A stretch of DNA of 64,000 nucleotides from Lysobacteraceae bacterium (GCA_026005075.1 BPKJ01000001.1:620001-684000); one strand, 5' to 3'; shown: positions 43,242 to 52,821, counted from the first letter of the stretch. Translations and numbers: made by a program. Notes: a model not told the origin generated them from the letters alone.

Positions 43242-43832
43242 ATGAGCCGTCCACCCCGCGCCCGCGCCCAGATCCTTGCCGCCGCCCGCCAGATCGTCGA
43301 ACGCGAAGGGGCCGGCGCCCTGACCTTCGAGGAGCTGTCCCGGGTGAGTGGCCTCACCCGTGGCGGGATCACCTACCACTTTCCGACCAAGGACGCGCTG
43401 CTGCGAGGCCTGCTGGAGCATGACCTCGAGCAATGGCGGGAGAGCGAGGCGGCCTGCACCCCGGACGACCTGCCCTGCCCCAGGCAGCGCGAGCTGCTCG
43501 GTTTCATCCGCTCGCACACCAGCCAGGACGACCGCCGGCGCCGTTTCGTGGCCGGAATGCTGAGCGCGGCGGTGCACCGGCCGGAACTGCTCGACGGCTG
43601 CCGCGAGGAGATCCGCGCCCGCTTCCACGACGTGGCGTGGACCGAGTCCGCGCTGCGCGCCCACCTGCTGCGCCTGGCCGCGGTGGGCCTGTTCTGGGAG
43701 GACGTGTTCCAGATTCCCTCCCTGCCGCCGCCCGCACGGGCGCGGCTGGTCGAGCTGCTCGAACGCCTGGCCCTCGACTGGGCCGCGGACGAGCCCGACT
43801 CCACCCCCTGCCGCAAGGACACCTCCGCATGA
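43242..43832 (+). CDS. TetR/AcrR-family repressor of the RND efflux operon
   Basis: 196 aa. N-terminal helix-turn-helix (about 5-50; ILAAARQIVEREGAGALTFEELSRVSGLTRGGITYHFPTKDALL) with the standard TetR spacing; the C-terminal ligand domain (about 80-196) is helical and divergent. ATG 43242 is chosen over the ORF-track start at 43155 because it follows the operator and opens the family N-terminus. The stop overlaps the adaptor gene by four bases (ATGA), so regulator and pump are one operon. Confidence 0.9.
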   Translation: MSRPPRARAQILAAARQIVEREGAGALTFEELSRVSGLTRGGITYHFPTKDALLRGLLEHDLEQWRESEAACTPDDLPCPRQRELLGFIRSHTSQDDRRRRFVAGMLSAAVHRPELLDGCREEIRARFHDVAWTESALRAHLLRLAAVGLFWEDVFQIPSLPPPARARLVELLERLALDWAADEPDSTPCRKDTSA

Positions 43833-45031
43833 CCGTCCGCTCGCTTCCGCAAGCCTTCGTTCCCGCCCCGACGCGCGTCGCCGCCCTGCTGGCGACGCTG
43901 CTGCTGGCCTCCTGCGGCGGTGGCGGACCGCCGGAGTTGCCGCCGCCCGAGGTCAGCGTCGCCGTGCCCGTGCAGCGCACGGTGACCGAGTGGGACACCT
44001 ACAGCGGCCGCGTCGAGGCCGTGGACCGGGTGGAGATCCGGCCGCGCGTGGGCGGATACCTTGCCGCGGTGCACTTCGAGGAGGGCATGACCGTGCGCAA
44101 GGGCGATCGCCTGTTCAGCATCGACGATCGCGAGTACCGCGCCGCGGTGGCCAGCGCCCGGGCCGATGTCCAGCGCGCCGAGGCGCGCCTCGAACTCGCC
44201 GAACGCGAGCTGGCGCGTTCGCGCGAACTGGCGGCGGCCGCCGCGGTGGCACAGGGCGAGCTGGAGCAGCGCGAGGCCGAGCAGCGGCAGGCCCGCGCCG
44301 ACCTGCTGGCGGCGCGGGCCCGGCTCACCCAGGCCGAGCTGCAACTCGGCTTCACCGACATCCGCGCACCGATCTCGGGGCGCATCGGCGCTGCGCGGGT
44401 CAGGCCCGGCAACCTGGTGACGCCGGACCAGACCCTGCTGACCACGCTGGTCTCGATCGATCCCGTCTACGTCGCCTTCGAGGGTGACGAGCACGCCTTC
44501 CTGCGCTACCAGCGCATGATCCGCAACGGCCAGTGGGAAAGCCCGCGCCAGGCGCGGGTCCCGGTCGAGGTCGCGCTCGCGGGCGATACCGGCTTTCCGC
44601 ACCGCGGCGAGATCGTGTTCGTGGACAATGCGCTCGATCCGGGCACCGGGACCATCCTCGCCCGCGCCCGGCTGCCCAACCCGGACGGGCTGCTCATCCC
44701 GGGTCTGTACGCCCGCGTCCGCCTGCCGGGCGCGACCCTGGAGAACGCCCTGCTGATCCACGAGCAAGCCCTGCTCACGGACCAGGACCGGCGCTTCGTG
44801 TACGTGCTGGGCGAGAACGGAACCGCGCAGCGCCGGGACGTGGAGCTCGGACCGCTGGTCGACGGGCTGCGCGTGGTCGAGCGCGGGCTTTCCGCCGAGG
44901 ACCGCGTGGTGGTCAAGGGCACCCGCAAGATTTTCTTCCCGGGCCAGCCAGTAAGCCCGGTGGAGGTGTCGATGACCGATCCCGACCGGGCGCCGGCCGA
45001 GGCCCCGAACGCGCCCGCCCACGGAGGCTGA
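43829..45031 (+). CDS. RND efflux periplasmic adaptor (MFP)
   Basis: 400 aa lipoprotein: signal ends in the lipobox LLASCGGGG. Membrane fusion protein order: beta-barrel and biotinyl-lipoyl halves (VEIRPRVGGYLAAVHFEEGMTVRKGDRLFSIDD), a helical hairpin (about 100-150, Ala/Glu/Arg-rich), the returning lipoyl half (LGFTDIRAPISGRIGAARVRPGNLV) and the membrane-proximal domain. Links the inner-membrane pump to the outer-membrane channel, as in AcrA or MexE. Seven bases from the pump gene. Confidence 0.93.
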   Translation: MTVRSLPQAFVPAPTRVAALLATLLLASCGGGGPPELPPPEVSVAVPVQRTVTEWDTYSGRVEAVDRVEIRPRVGGYLAAVHFEEGMTVRKGDRLFSIDDREYRAAVASARADVQRAEARLELAERELARSRELAAAAAVAQGELEQREAEQRQARADLLAARARLTQAELQLGFTDIRAPISGRIGAARVRPGNLVTPDQTLLTTLVSIDPVYVAFEGDEHAFLRYQRMIRNGQWESPRQARVPVEVALAGDTGFPHRGEIVFVDNALDPGTGTILARARLPNPDGLLIPGLYARVRLPGATLENALLIHEQALLTDQDRRFVYVLGENGTAQRRDVELGPLVDGLRVVERGLSAEDRVVVKGTRKIFFPGQPVSPVEVSMTDPDRAPAEAPNAPAHGG

Positions 45032-45037
45032 GTCGCC

Positions 45038-48000
45038 ATGGCCCACGCCGACATCTCGCGGGTCTTCATCGACCGCCCCGTACTGGCCTCGGTGCTGTCC
45101 ATCCTGGTGCTGGTGGCCGGACTGCTGGCGATCCCCAACCTTCCGGTCAGCGAATATCCGGACGTGGTGCCGCCCTCGGTCCAGGTCACCGCGACCTACC
45201 CCGGCGCCAACCCGACCACCATCGCCGAGACCGTGGCCGCCCCGCTGGAGGAGGCGATCAACGGCGTCGAGGGGATGATCTACATGAAGTCCACCTCGGG
45301 CTCCGACGGGGTGATGCAGCTGACCGTCACCTTCCGCGGCGGCACCGATGTCGATCTCGCCGCGGTGCAGGTGCAGAACCGGGTGGCGCAGGCGCTGCCA
45401 CGGCTTCCCGAACAGGTCCGCGCGCTCGGCGTGACCACCACCAAGTCCTCGCCCAACCTGACCATGGTGGTGCACCTGCACGCACCGGACGGCCGCTACG
45501 ACGGCCTCTACCTTTCCAACTTTGCCAACCTCAGGGTGCGCGAGGAGCTGGCGCGCCTGCCCGGCGTCGGCCAGGCCCTCGCCTTCGGCGCCGGGACCTA
45601 CGCGATGCGGGTGTGGATCGACCCCGACCAGGCCGCCGCCCGCGGCCTGAGCGCGGGCGACATCGTCGCCGCGATCCGTGAGCAGAACGTGCAGGTTTCC
45701 GCCGGCAGCCTCGGCGGGCCACCGGCCGAGGACGGCACCGCCCTGCAGCTCGTGGTCAATGCGCAGGGCCGCCTCGACGCGCCGGAAGCCTTCGGCGAGA
45801 TCGTGCTCAAGAGCGACCACGGCGCGCTCACCCGCCTGCGCGACGTGGCGCGGGTCGAGCTCGGCGCCCATTCCTATGCAATGCGCTCCCTGCTCGACAA
45901 CGAGGAGGCCGCGGCGATCGCCATCTTCGAGGCCCCGGGCGCCAACTCCATCGCGCTCTCGGATGCGGTGCGCGCGCGCATGGCCGAGCTCGCGCCCTCC
46001 TTCCCCGAAGGGCTGGAGTGGTCGATCGTCTACGACCCGACGGTGTTCGTGCGGCACTCGATCGACGCCGTCATCCGCACCCTGCTCGAGGCGATCGCGC
46101 TGGTGGTGCTGGTCGTGGTCGTGTTCCTGCAGACCTGGCGCGCCTCGCTCATCCCGCTGCTCGCGGTGCCGGTGTCCATCGTCGGCACCTTCGCCGTGCT
46201 CTGGATGCTCGGCTTCTCGATCAACGTCCTGACCCTGTTCGGACTGGTGCTGGCGATCGGCATCGTGGTCGACGACGCGATCGTGGTGGTCGAGAACGTC
46301 GAGCGTCACATCGAGGAGGGGCTGGCCCCGCGCGCTGCCGCGCACAAGGCGATGGAGGAGGTCTCAGGCCCGATCGTCGCGATCTCGCTGGTGCTCGCCT
46401 CGGTGTTCGTGCCCATGGCCTTCCTGCCCGGCGTGACCGGAGAGTTCTACAAGCAGTTCGCGGTGACGATCGCGGTGTCGGTGCTGATCTCGGCGTTCAA
46501 CTCGCTGACCCTCTCGCCGGCGCTCTCGGCGGTCCTGCTGCAACCCCACGGCGCCCGCAAGGACGCCCTCGGACGCGGCATCGACCGGGTCCTCGGCGGC
46601 TTCTTCGCCCGCTTCAACCGGGTGTTTCGCAGTGGCGCGCGGCGCTACTCCGGCGGCATCGGCACGGTCATCGGCCGCGCCCCCAGGATGCTCGCGATCT
46701 ACGCCGTCCTCATCGCCCTTACCGTGGCGGGCTTCTCGGCGGTGCCGCTCGGCTTCATCCCCACCCAGGACAAGCAGTACCTGTTCGCGGTCGCACAGCT
46801 GCCGGAAGGCGCGACGATCGAGCGTACCGAGAAGGTGATGAAGCGCATGGGCGAGATCGCGCTGTCCACGCCGGGCGTCGTCAGCGCCGTGCAGTTTCCG
46901 GGCCTCAATGCGATCCATTTCGTGAACACGCCGAACATCGGCACCATGTTCGTCGGCATCGAGCCGCAGGACGCGCGCGACATGGACGCCGCCGCGATCG
47001 CGATGCAGCTCAACATGCAGTTCAGCACGATCCAGGAGGCGCTCGCCTTCGCCTTGCTGCCGCCGCCGGTCCTCGGGCTGGGCAATGCGACCGGCCTCGA
47101 AATGTACGTGCAGGACCGCGCCGGGGTCGGCTACGGAGTGCTGAACGAGCAGACCCAGGCACTGGTCGGCGCGCTGCGCGCGACGCCCGGTTTCGACCCG
47201 ACCGGCACCTTCAGCTCCTTCCAGCCCAACGTGCCGCAGCTGGAGGCGCGGATCGACCGCACCCGCGCCAAGCAGCTCGGCCTGCCGCTGACCTCGGTGT
47301 TCGAGACCCTGCAGGTCTATCTCGGCTCGGCCTACGTCAACGATTTTAACCTGTTCGGCCGCACCTACCCGGTCTACGTGCAGGCCGACGCGCCGTTCCG
47401 CCGCGACGCCGCCGACATCGGCCGGCTGCGGGTGCGCAACGCGGCCGGGGAGATGGTGCCGCTGGGCAGCGTGCTCGAGGTCAGGGACGACTACGGACCC
47501 GATCCGGTGATCCGCTACAACGCCTATCCGGCCGCCGACGTGTCCGCGGGCATCAACCCCGCGCTGCTCTCCTCCAGCTCGGCGCTGGAGAAGGTCCGCG
47601 TGATCGCGCAGCAGGTCCTGCAGCGCGGGATGGGGCTGGAGTGGACCGGCCTGACCTACCAGCAGGTCAACCAGGGCCGTGCCGCGCTGTGGGTGTTCCC
47701 GCTCTGTGTGCTGCTGGTCTACCTGGTGCTGGCCGCGCTCTACGAGAGCTGGTCGCTGCCGCTGGCGGTGATCCTGATCGTGCCGCTGTGCCTGCTCTCG
47801 GCGATCGGCGGCATCTGGCTCATCAACACCGTGCACGGCCTCTCGCTGGCCCTGTTCCCGCCGACCGGACCGCCCACCTTCCTCGACAACAACCTGTTCA
47901 CCCAGATCGGCCTCGTTGTGCTCATGGGGCTGGCCTGCAAGAACGCCATTCTGATCGTCGAGTTCGCGCGCGACCTCGAAGAGCAGGGCCGGGGCATCGT

Positions 48001-48268
48001 CGAGGCCGCGGTCGAGGCCTGCCGCCTGCGGCTGCGCCCGATCCTGATGACCAGCCTTGCGTTCTGCGCCGGCGTGGTGCCGCTGATCCTCGCCACCGGG
48101 GCCGGGGCCGAGGTGCGCCACGTGATGGGCGTGACCGTGTTCTGCGGGATGCTGGGCGTGACCGTCTTCGGCCTGTTCCTCACCCCGGTGTTCTACGTGG
48201 TGCTGCGTCGCTGGGTGGCCGCGCGCCGGCCCGCGCCTGCCGCCGCGAAGGAGAACCACCATGGCTGA
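45038..48268 (+). CDS. RND multidrug efflux pump (HAE1 type)
   Basis: 1076 aa, twelve-helix proton-driven exporter of the AcrB/MexF kind. N-terminus FIDRPVLASVLSILVLVAGLLAI; the TM4 proton-relay aspartates are in LAIGIVVDDAIVVVENVERH; periplasmic porter domains follow in two repeats, and the final helices include GLACKNAILIVEFARDL and TPVFYVVLRRW. Such pumps extrude drugs, dyes and solvents; the substrate range cannot be told from sequence. The stop overlaps the outer-membrane gene by eight bases. Confidence 0.95.
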   Translation: MAHADISRVFIDRPVLASVLSILVLVAGLLAIPNLPVSEYPDVVPPSVQVTATYPGANPTTIAETVAAPLEEAINGVEGMIYMKSTSGSDGVMQLTVTFRGGTDVDLAAVQVQNRVAQALPRLPEQVRALGVTTTKSSPNLTMVVHLHAPDGRYDGLYLSNFANLRVREELARLPGVGQALAFGAGTYAMRVWIDPDQAAARGLSAGDIVAAIREQNVQVSAGSLGGPPAEDGTALQLVVNAQGRLDAPEAFGEIVLKSDHGALTRLRDVARVELGAHSYAMRSLLDNEEAAAIAIFEAPGANSIALSDAVRARMAELAPSFPEGLEWSIVYDPTVFVRHSIDAVIRTLLEAIALVVLVVVVFLQTWRASLIPLLAVPVSIVGTFAVLWMLGFSINVLTLFGLVLAIGIVVDDAIVVVENVERHIEEGLAPRAAAHKAMEEVSGPIVAISLVLASVFVPMAFLPGVTGEFYKQFAVTIAVSVLISAFNSLTLSPALSAVLLQPHGARKDALGRGIDRVLGGFFARFNRVFRSGARRYSGGIGTVIGRAPRMLAIYAVLIALTVAGFSAVPLGFIPTQDKQYLFAVAQLPEGATIERTEKVMKRMGEIALSTPGVVSAVQFPGLNAIHFVNTPNIGTMFVGIEPQDARDMDAAAIAMQLNMQFSTIQEALAFALLPPPVLGLGNATGLEMYVQDRAGVGYGVLNEQTQALVGALRATPGFDPTGTFSSFQPNVPQLEARIDRTRAKQLGLPLTSVFETLQVYLGSAYVNDFNLFGRTYPVYVQADAPFRRDAADIGRLRVRNAAGEMVPLGSVLEVRDDYGPDPVIRYNAYPAADVSAGINPALLSSSSALEKVRVIAQQVLQRGMGLEWTGLTYQQVNQGRAALWVFPLCVLLVYLVLAALYESWSLPLAVILIVPLCLLSAIGGIWLINTVHGLSLALFPPTGPPTFLDNNLFTQIGLVVLMGLACKNAILIVEFARDLEEQGRGIVEAAVEACRLRLRPILMTSLAFCAGVVPLILATGAGAEVRHVMGVTVFCGMLGVTVFGLFLTPVFYVVLRRWVAARRPAPAAAKENHHG

Positions 48269-49931
48269 ACCCTGCCTTCGCACCCACCGCCTCGGCGCCG
48301 CGCTCTTCGCCGCCCTGCTGCTCGCCGGCTGCACCGTCGGGCCGGAACACGTCCGCCCCGAGGTGCCGCTGCCCGAGCGCTTCGACCAGGCGCTGGAGGC
48401 CGGACAGGACGCCGTCCCGTCAAGGCTCTGGTCCAGCCTCGCCGATCCGCGCCTCGACCTCCTGCTGGCCCGCGCGCTGGAAGCCAACACCTCGCTGGCC
48501 CAGGCCACGGCCCGTCTCGGCGAAGCCCGCGCCCTCGCCGGACTCACCGTGTACAGCCTGTTCCCGACGGTGACCGCGGGCGCCAGCGGCCAGCGCAACC
48601 GGCCGAGCGGGCGCGATCCGTTCATCCCGCCGGACGCGGCGCGGCAGACCGACACCTACCGGGCCGGGTTCGACGCCAGCTGGGAGATCGACCTGTTCGG
48701 CAGCCTGCGCAATCCGGCGCGGGCCATCCGCCGGCGCGCCGAGGCCGAGGAGGCCCGATTCGCGGCGGTCCGGCTGAGCGTGGTCGCCGAGGTCGCGCAG
48801 TCCTATTTCGCCCTGCTCGGCGCGGGCGAGATGCTCGCCCTGCGGCAACGGCAGCTGCACAACCAGGAGGCCAGCCTGCGGCTGGTCGAGCGCCTGCACG
48901 CAAGCGGCCGCGTCAGCCGCCTCGAACTGGCCCGCGCCGAGTCGGCCTTGCGCGCGGTGGCCGCGCTGCTGCCGCAGGCCGAGCTCGAGAGGACGCGCCA
49001 CGAACAACGGCTCGCGGTGCTGACCGCGTGGCCGGTGGCCACGGTTCGCGAGAAGCTGGGCGAGCCCGTCGCCCTGCCCGAGCTGCCCGTGCTGGAGACC
49101 GTAGGCCGGCCTGAGGAGTGGCTGCTGCGCCGCCCGGACCTGCGCGAGGCCGAACGCAGGCTCGCCGCCGCCCGCGCCGACGTCGGTCAGGAGACCGCAC
49201 AGTACTTCCCCATCCTCACCCTGCTCGGCGACTTCGGCTGGACCGCGACCGCGCTCGGCCGGCTGGGCAATGCCGATGCCGAACGCTGGAGCTTCGGCCC
49301 CACGCTGTCATGGCGATTCCTCGACTTCGGCCGGGTGCGGCAGAACGTGGCGGCCGCCAGGGCCCGTGCCGACGGCGCCGAGGCGGCCTACCGCGAAGCC
49401 GTGCTGCGCGCCCTGGAGGACGTCGAGACCGCACTGGCCCGCCTGCGCTCCGCCAACCGCAGCGGCGTCGAGCTCGCCGCGGCCCGGGAGGCGGCGACCG
49501 AGGCCGCGCGCATCGCCAGGCTGCGCTTCGAGCATGGTGCCACGGACTACCTCGGCGTCCTCGACGCCGAGGGAAACCTCCTCGAGGTCGAGGCCTCGGC
49601 GCTGCAGTCCCGGATCGACCAGGCCACGGCGCTGGTCGCGGTCTACAAGGCGCTGGCCGGCGATTTCGCCGCGGCAGCGCCCCCACCGGAAGCAGCACCG
49701 GAAGCGGCGCGAAGCCGCAAGGGCCCGGAAGGCGGCGACCCGGCCGGCTCAGGCGGGCGCGACGCAGACCCGGTTGCGCCCGAGCTCCTTGGCCCGGTAG
49801 AGGCAGGCGTCGGTCCGGTTGATCCAGCCGCGCAGGTCCTCGCCCCGGCCGAGGTCCACCGTGGCGATGCCGATGCTGACGCTGACCCGGTCCAGCCCGC
49901 AGCCCGGAGCGTGCGGAAGATCCAGTCCTAG
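48261..49931 (+). CDS. RND outer-membrane channel lipoprotein (OprM/NodT family) with antisense-overlapping 3' extension
   Basis: 556 aa; the family is usually 460-500. Lipobox LLAGCTVGP, then two OEP repeats with the typical DASWEIDLFGSLRN and LRRPDLREAERRLAAARADVGQ and, near the end, YLGVLDAEGNLLEVE. The conserved part stops around ALVAVYKALAGDFA (about 470). The remaining roughly 80 residues are Pro/Ala/Asp-rich, and the last 183 bases lie antisense to the C-terminal codons of the convergent REC-GGDEF gene. A lost stop codon is one explanation. Forms the trimeric exit duct for the pump. Confidence 0.9.
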   Translation: MAEPCLRTHRLGAALFAALLLAGCTVGPEHVRPEVPLPERFDQALEAGQDAVPSRLWSSLADPRLDLLLARALEANTSLAQATARLGEARALAGLTVYSLFPTVTAGASGQRNRPSGRDPFIPPDAARQTDTYRAGFDASWEIDLFGSLRNPARAIRRRAEAEEARFAAVRLSVVAEVAQSYFALLGAGEMLALRQRQLHNQEASLRLVERLHASGRVSRLELARAESALRAVAALLPQAELERTRHEQRLAVLTAWPVATVREKLGEPVALPELPVLETVGRPEEWLLRRPDLREAERRLAAARADVGQETAQYFPILTLLGDFGWTATALGRLGNADAERWSFGPTLSWRFLDFGRVRQNVAAARARADGAEAAYREAVLRALEDVETALARLRSANRSGVELAAAREAATEAARIARLRFEHGATDYLGVLDAEGNLLEVEASALQSRIDQATALVAVYKALAGDFAAAAPPPEAAPEAARSRKGPEGGDPAGSGGRDADPVAPELLGPVEAGVGPVDPAAQVLAPAEVHRGDADADADPVQPAARSVRKIQS

Positions 49932-50684
49932 CACCGCCTGCCGCATCCGCTCGCCCACGGTGCGGGCATTGCCGGCCGGAGTGTCGGGCAGGAGCGCGGC
50001 GAACTCCTCGCCACCGATGCGGGCGACGAGGTCGCTCGGCCGCAGCGCGGCGGCACGCAGGGCGGCGGCGATGCGCTGCAGGCATTCGTCGCCGGCGACG
50101 TGGCCGTAATGGTCGTTGTAGGCCTTGAAGCGGTCGATGTCGATCATCAGCAGCGACAGCGGCGCATCCAGCCTGCGGCTACGCCCCAGCTCGGACTCGA
50201 TGCGCTCGAACAGGTAGCGCCGGTTGGGCAGCTGGGTCAGCGGGTCCTTGAAGGCCAGCTCGCGCAACAGGTCGGTCTGGATCTTGAGCCGCAAGTGGGC
50301 GCCGACCCGGCGGGCCAGCGTGTGCAGCTGCAAGGGCTTGGGCACGAAATCGACCGCCCCGGCCTCCCAGCAGCGCGCCTCGAGTCCGGGGTCGGTGCTG
50401 GCGGTGATGTAGACGAGCGCGGGCGCCGGTTCGGCGCGGTCCTGCAGCAGCGCGCGCCCGAGTTCGAGGCCGCTCACTCCGGGCAGTCCGCAATCGATCA
50501 GCAGGAGGTCGAAGGGCGTGCGGGCGCAGTCCTCGAAGGCCTGCTCCGCGCTGGTCGCCACCGCCAGCTCGGCGTCGAGCTCCTCGAGCGCCAGCTCGAC
50601 CAGCCGCGCAAGCTCGGGATCGTCCTCGACCAGCAGCACACGTGGACGGCGCGCACGCAGGACGCTGTGGAACGGGATCGCCAT
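49749..50684 (-). CDS. Response regulator diguanylate cyclase (REC-GGDEF)
   Basis: 311 aa. Receiver domain (about 15-130) with LLVEDDPELARLVE, the phospho-Asp in LLLIDCGLPGVSG and the Lys in FVPKPLQLHTL; GGDEF domain (about 150-311) with FKDPLTQLPNRRYLFER, DIDRFKAYNDHYGH and RIGGEEFAALLPD. RPSD fills the inhibitory I-site, so product feedback is likely. Like WspR/PleD it should make c-di-GMP when phosphorylated. No cognate kinase is adjacent. Start ATG 50684 opens the receiver; upstream codons in the ORF track are antisense to the MBL gene. Confidence 0.92.
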   Translation of the reverse strand: MAIPFHSVLRARRPRVLLVEDDPELARLVELALEELDAELAVATSAEQAFEDCARTPFDLLLIDCGLPGVSGLELGRALLQDRAEPAPALVYITASTDPGLEARCWEAGAVDFVPKPLQLHTLARRVGAHLRLKIQTDLLRELAFKDPLTQLPNRRYLFERIESELGRSRRLDAPLSLLMIDIDRFKAYNDHYGHVAGDECLQRIAAALRAAALRPSDLVARIGGEEFAALLPDTPAGNARTVGERMRQAVLGLDLPHAPGCGLDRVSVSIGIATVDLGRGEDLRGWINRTDACLYRAKELGRNRVCVAPA

Positions 50685-50751
50685 CGGTCGAACCTCGCCG
50701 GGGTCAGGCAGCTTCCAGCATACGCCAGCCGGCCCGGCACGGCGCCCCGGC

Positions 50752-51684
50752 TCAGCCGGCCGGACGCCGGTCCAGCCACACGCCCAGGCCGGCGGCATTG
50801 AGCTCGATGTCCATGCGCAGCACCTCGAGGACCTCCTGGCTGGAACGGGGCACGCCGTGGACACGGGCCCGCTCGGCATACAGCTGGCGGAGCTCGGCGA
50901 CCAGCGCCGCGTGCCGCGGTCCGGCCGGCAGACCGGCGTGGGGCAGGGCCCGCGCGACCATGCCGCGGATCTGCTGCCGAAGTTCGCGGGCCAGCGCCTC
51001 GACCTGCTCCACCGGACCGAAATGGGTGAGGTACATGCGTTGCGGGCGCATGGCCAGCATCCGCTCGATGCTGGCCTCCAGCGCCTCCGGCTCGAACTGC
51101 ACCGGCGTGGTCGAGGGCAGGATGAACGGCCCGCAGGGTCCGTCCAGCTCCCGGTAGGAAAGGCCAAAGGTATCCCCGCAAAAGAACGCCTCCTCGGCCT
51201 TCAGGTGGACCACGATGTGATGGCGCGCATGGCCCGGGGCATGCAGGCAGCGCAGCGCCAGCCCGCCGAGCTCGAGATCCTGGCCGTCGGCGACCTCGAG
51301 GATGCGTGCGGGCGCCACCGGCCGCAGCCTGCCGTAGGTGCGGGCCACCTCGTCCGCGCCGTAGACAGCTGCCGCGCCCGCCACCAGCTGCGCGGGATCG
51401 ACCATGTGCCGTGCGCCGCGCGGATGCACCACCAGGCGCGCGTTCGGCAGCCGCGCCATCAGCTCGCCCGCACCCCCGGCGTGGTCGAGGTGAACATGGG
51501 TGAGGATCAGCCAGTCGACCGCCTCGGGGCCAAGCCCGGCCCCGGCCAGCGCCTCCAGAAGCCGCGGCACCGAGTGGTTGGTGCCGCAGTCGACGAAGGC
51601 CGCGCGGCCCCGGTCGACCACGAGGTAGGCCGCATCGAAACGCGGCCGGTGAAACCCGGTGTCCACGGTCAGGACCTTGTGCAT
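50752..51684 (-). CDS. MBL-fold metallo-hydrolase
   Basis: 310 aa. Metallo-beta-lactamase fold: LTHVHLDHAGGAGEL (HxHxDH), CLHAPGHARHHIVV, FCGDTFGLSYRE and YLTHFGPVEQ. ATG 51684 has GGGAGGTGAGC directly upstream. A C-terminal helical extension (about 225-310) ends in WLDRRPAG. Substrate unknown; the order of motifs resembles the glyoxalase II/flavoprotein-like hydrolases. Stands alone between two convergent or divergent neighbours. Confidence 0.88.
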   Translation of the reverse strand: MHKVLTVDTGFHRPRFDAAYLVVDRGRAAFVDCGTNHSVPRLLEALAGAGLGPEAVDWLILTHVHLDHAGGAGELMARLPNARLVVHPRGARHMVDPAQLVAGAAAVYGADEVARTYGRLRPVAPARILEVADGQDLELGGLALRCLHAPGHARHHIVVHLKAEEAFFCGDTFGLSYRELDGPCGPFILPSTTPVQFEPEALEASIERMLAMRPQRMYLTHFGPVEQVEALARELRQQIRGMVARALPHAGLPAGPRHAALVAELRQLYAERARVHGVPRSSQEVLEVLRMDIELNAAGLGVWLDRRPAG

Positions 51685-51767
51685 GCTCACCTCCCGATGG
51701 CGCAAGCATGGCCCGTCCCGGTCCTTGGCTGTCAACCGGGGCGGCGCCCGTCCGAGCGCTCCGGCCG

Positions 51768-51796
51768 CTGACAGCCGGGGAGCGCCCGGGTATGCT
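51768..51796 (+). promoter_or_regulatory. Candidate sigma-70 promoter for the cyclophilin gene
   Basis: CTGACA (51768-51773) and TATGCT (51791-51796) are separated by exactly 17 bases, matching the -35 and -10 consensus at five and four positions. The ATG of the cyclophilin gene lies 56 bases past the -10, with a leader containing no ORF. Confidence 0.5.
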
Positions 51797-51852
51797 GGGC
51801 CCTTTGGCGCCTTCCCGCGCCGGCCTGTCCTGACCTGCACGGATCTTCTGCG

Positions 51853-52821
51853 ATGAGACTCCCTACCTGCCTGCTCCTGCTGCTGGCCGCAACCGCGGTC
51901 CGCGCCGAGAACCCCCTGGTCCTGATGGATACCGACTACGGCCCGCTGCTGATCGAGCTCGATGCCGAGCGCGCGCCGGCGCTCGCGGAGAACTTCCTCC
52001 ACTACGTCGATGCCGGCCGCTACGACCGCACGGTGTTCGAGCGGGTCGCCCGCAAGACCGCGGAAGGGGCGGGCATCGACATCGTCCAGGGCGGCGGTTT
52101 CACCGAGACCGGGGCCCCGATCGAGGCCTTCGACAGCGTCAGCACGACGCTTCCCAACGGGCTGTCCAACACCCGCGGCACGATCGCGGTGGCACTGCCG
52201 GCCAACAGCCTCGGGCAGCCCAACCTGAACGCGGTGCGGTCGGCGTTCTACTTCAACGTCTCCGACAACTCCGCCGCGCTGGACTCCGGGTACCCGGTGT
52301 TCGGGCGGGTGGTGTTCGGCCTTGCCAACCTCGACGTGATGCTGGCCGCCCCGCGCTTCACCGGCAAGGAGCAACCCATCCGCCCGCCCTTCGTCAAGCG
52401 CGCGGTGCGGGTCGACGCCTTCCCGATCCTCGAGCTGCACACCGGCGCCTGGTTCGATCCGGCCAAGCCCGGTCGCGGCTTCAGCGTCGAGGTGGCCCAG
52501 GATCCCGAAAACGAGGACGGCGCGCGGCTGGTGGTGTACTGGTACGACTACTTCCAGGGCGAGCAGGTGTGGATGAACGGGGTTGCCAGCTTCGACTGGG
52601 GCACCAGCGCCGTCACCGTGCCGATGCAGCGCACGCGTGGCGGGCAGTTCGGGGACGCCTTCGAGCCCGGGCAGGTGGAGACGACGGCCGACTGGGGCAG
52701 CCTGACCGTCCGCTTCACCGGCTGCAGGACCGCCGAGTTCAGCTACACGAGCGCATTCGGCAACGGCAGCTTCGCGCTGCAGCGGCTGACCCTGCCGGTC
52801 GGCAGCCGCTGCGACGACTAG
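51853..52821 (+). CDS. Cyclophilin-type peptidylprolyl isomerase with C-terminal all-beta domain
   Basis: 322 aa with a signal peptide (LPTCLLLLLAATAVRAE). The cyclophilin domain (about 22-195) shows DTDYGPLLIELDAERAPALAENFLHYVD, DIVQGGGF (short active-site variant) and SAFYFNVSDNSAALDSGYPVFGRVVFG. The second domain (about 200-322) opens with TGAWFDPAKPGRGFSVEV and continues with LVVYWYDYFQGEQVWMNG, a beta-rich module I have seen repeatedly in Lysobacterales secreted proteins but with no agreed function. Expected to help fold periplasmic or exported proteins. The 3' end overlaps the convergent kinase gene by 83 bp. Confidence 0.88.
   Translation: MRLPTCLLLLLAATAVRAENPLVLMDTDYGPLLIELDAERAPALAENFLHYVDAGRYDRTVFERVARKTAEGAGIDIVQGGGFTETGAPIEAFDSVSTTLPNGLSNTRGTIAVALPANSLGQPNLNAVRSAFYFNVSDNSAALDSGYPVFGRVVFGLANLDVMLAAPRFTGKEQPIRPPFVKRAVRVDAFPILELHTGAWFDPAKPGRGFSVEVAQDPENEDGARLVVYWYDYFQGEQVWMNGVASFDWGTSAVTVPMQRTRGGQFGDAFEPGQVETTADWGSLTVRFTGCRTAEFSYTSAFGNGSFALQRLTLPVGSRCDD

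Noticed and set aside
43373-46345. Minus-strand ORF of 990 aa opposite the efflux genes
   Set aside because: Antisense of tetR, adaptor and pump; His/Gly/Arg-rich without domains.
49749-49931. A new fused domain at the end of the outer-membrane channel
   Set aside because: The extra residues are low-complexity and antisense to the GGDEF gene, so a domain fusion is not supported.
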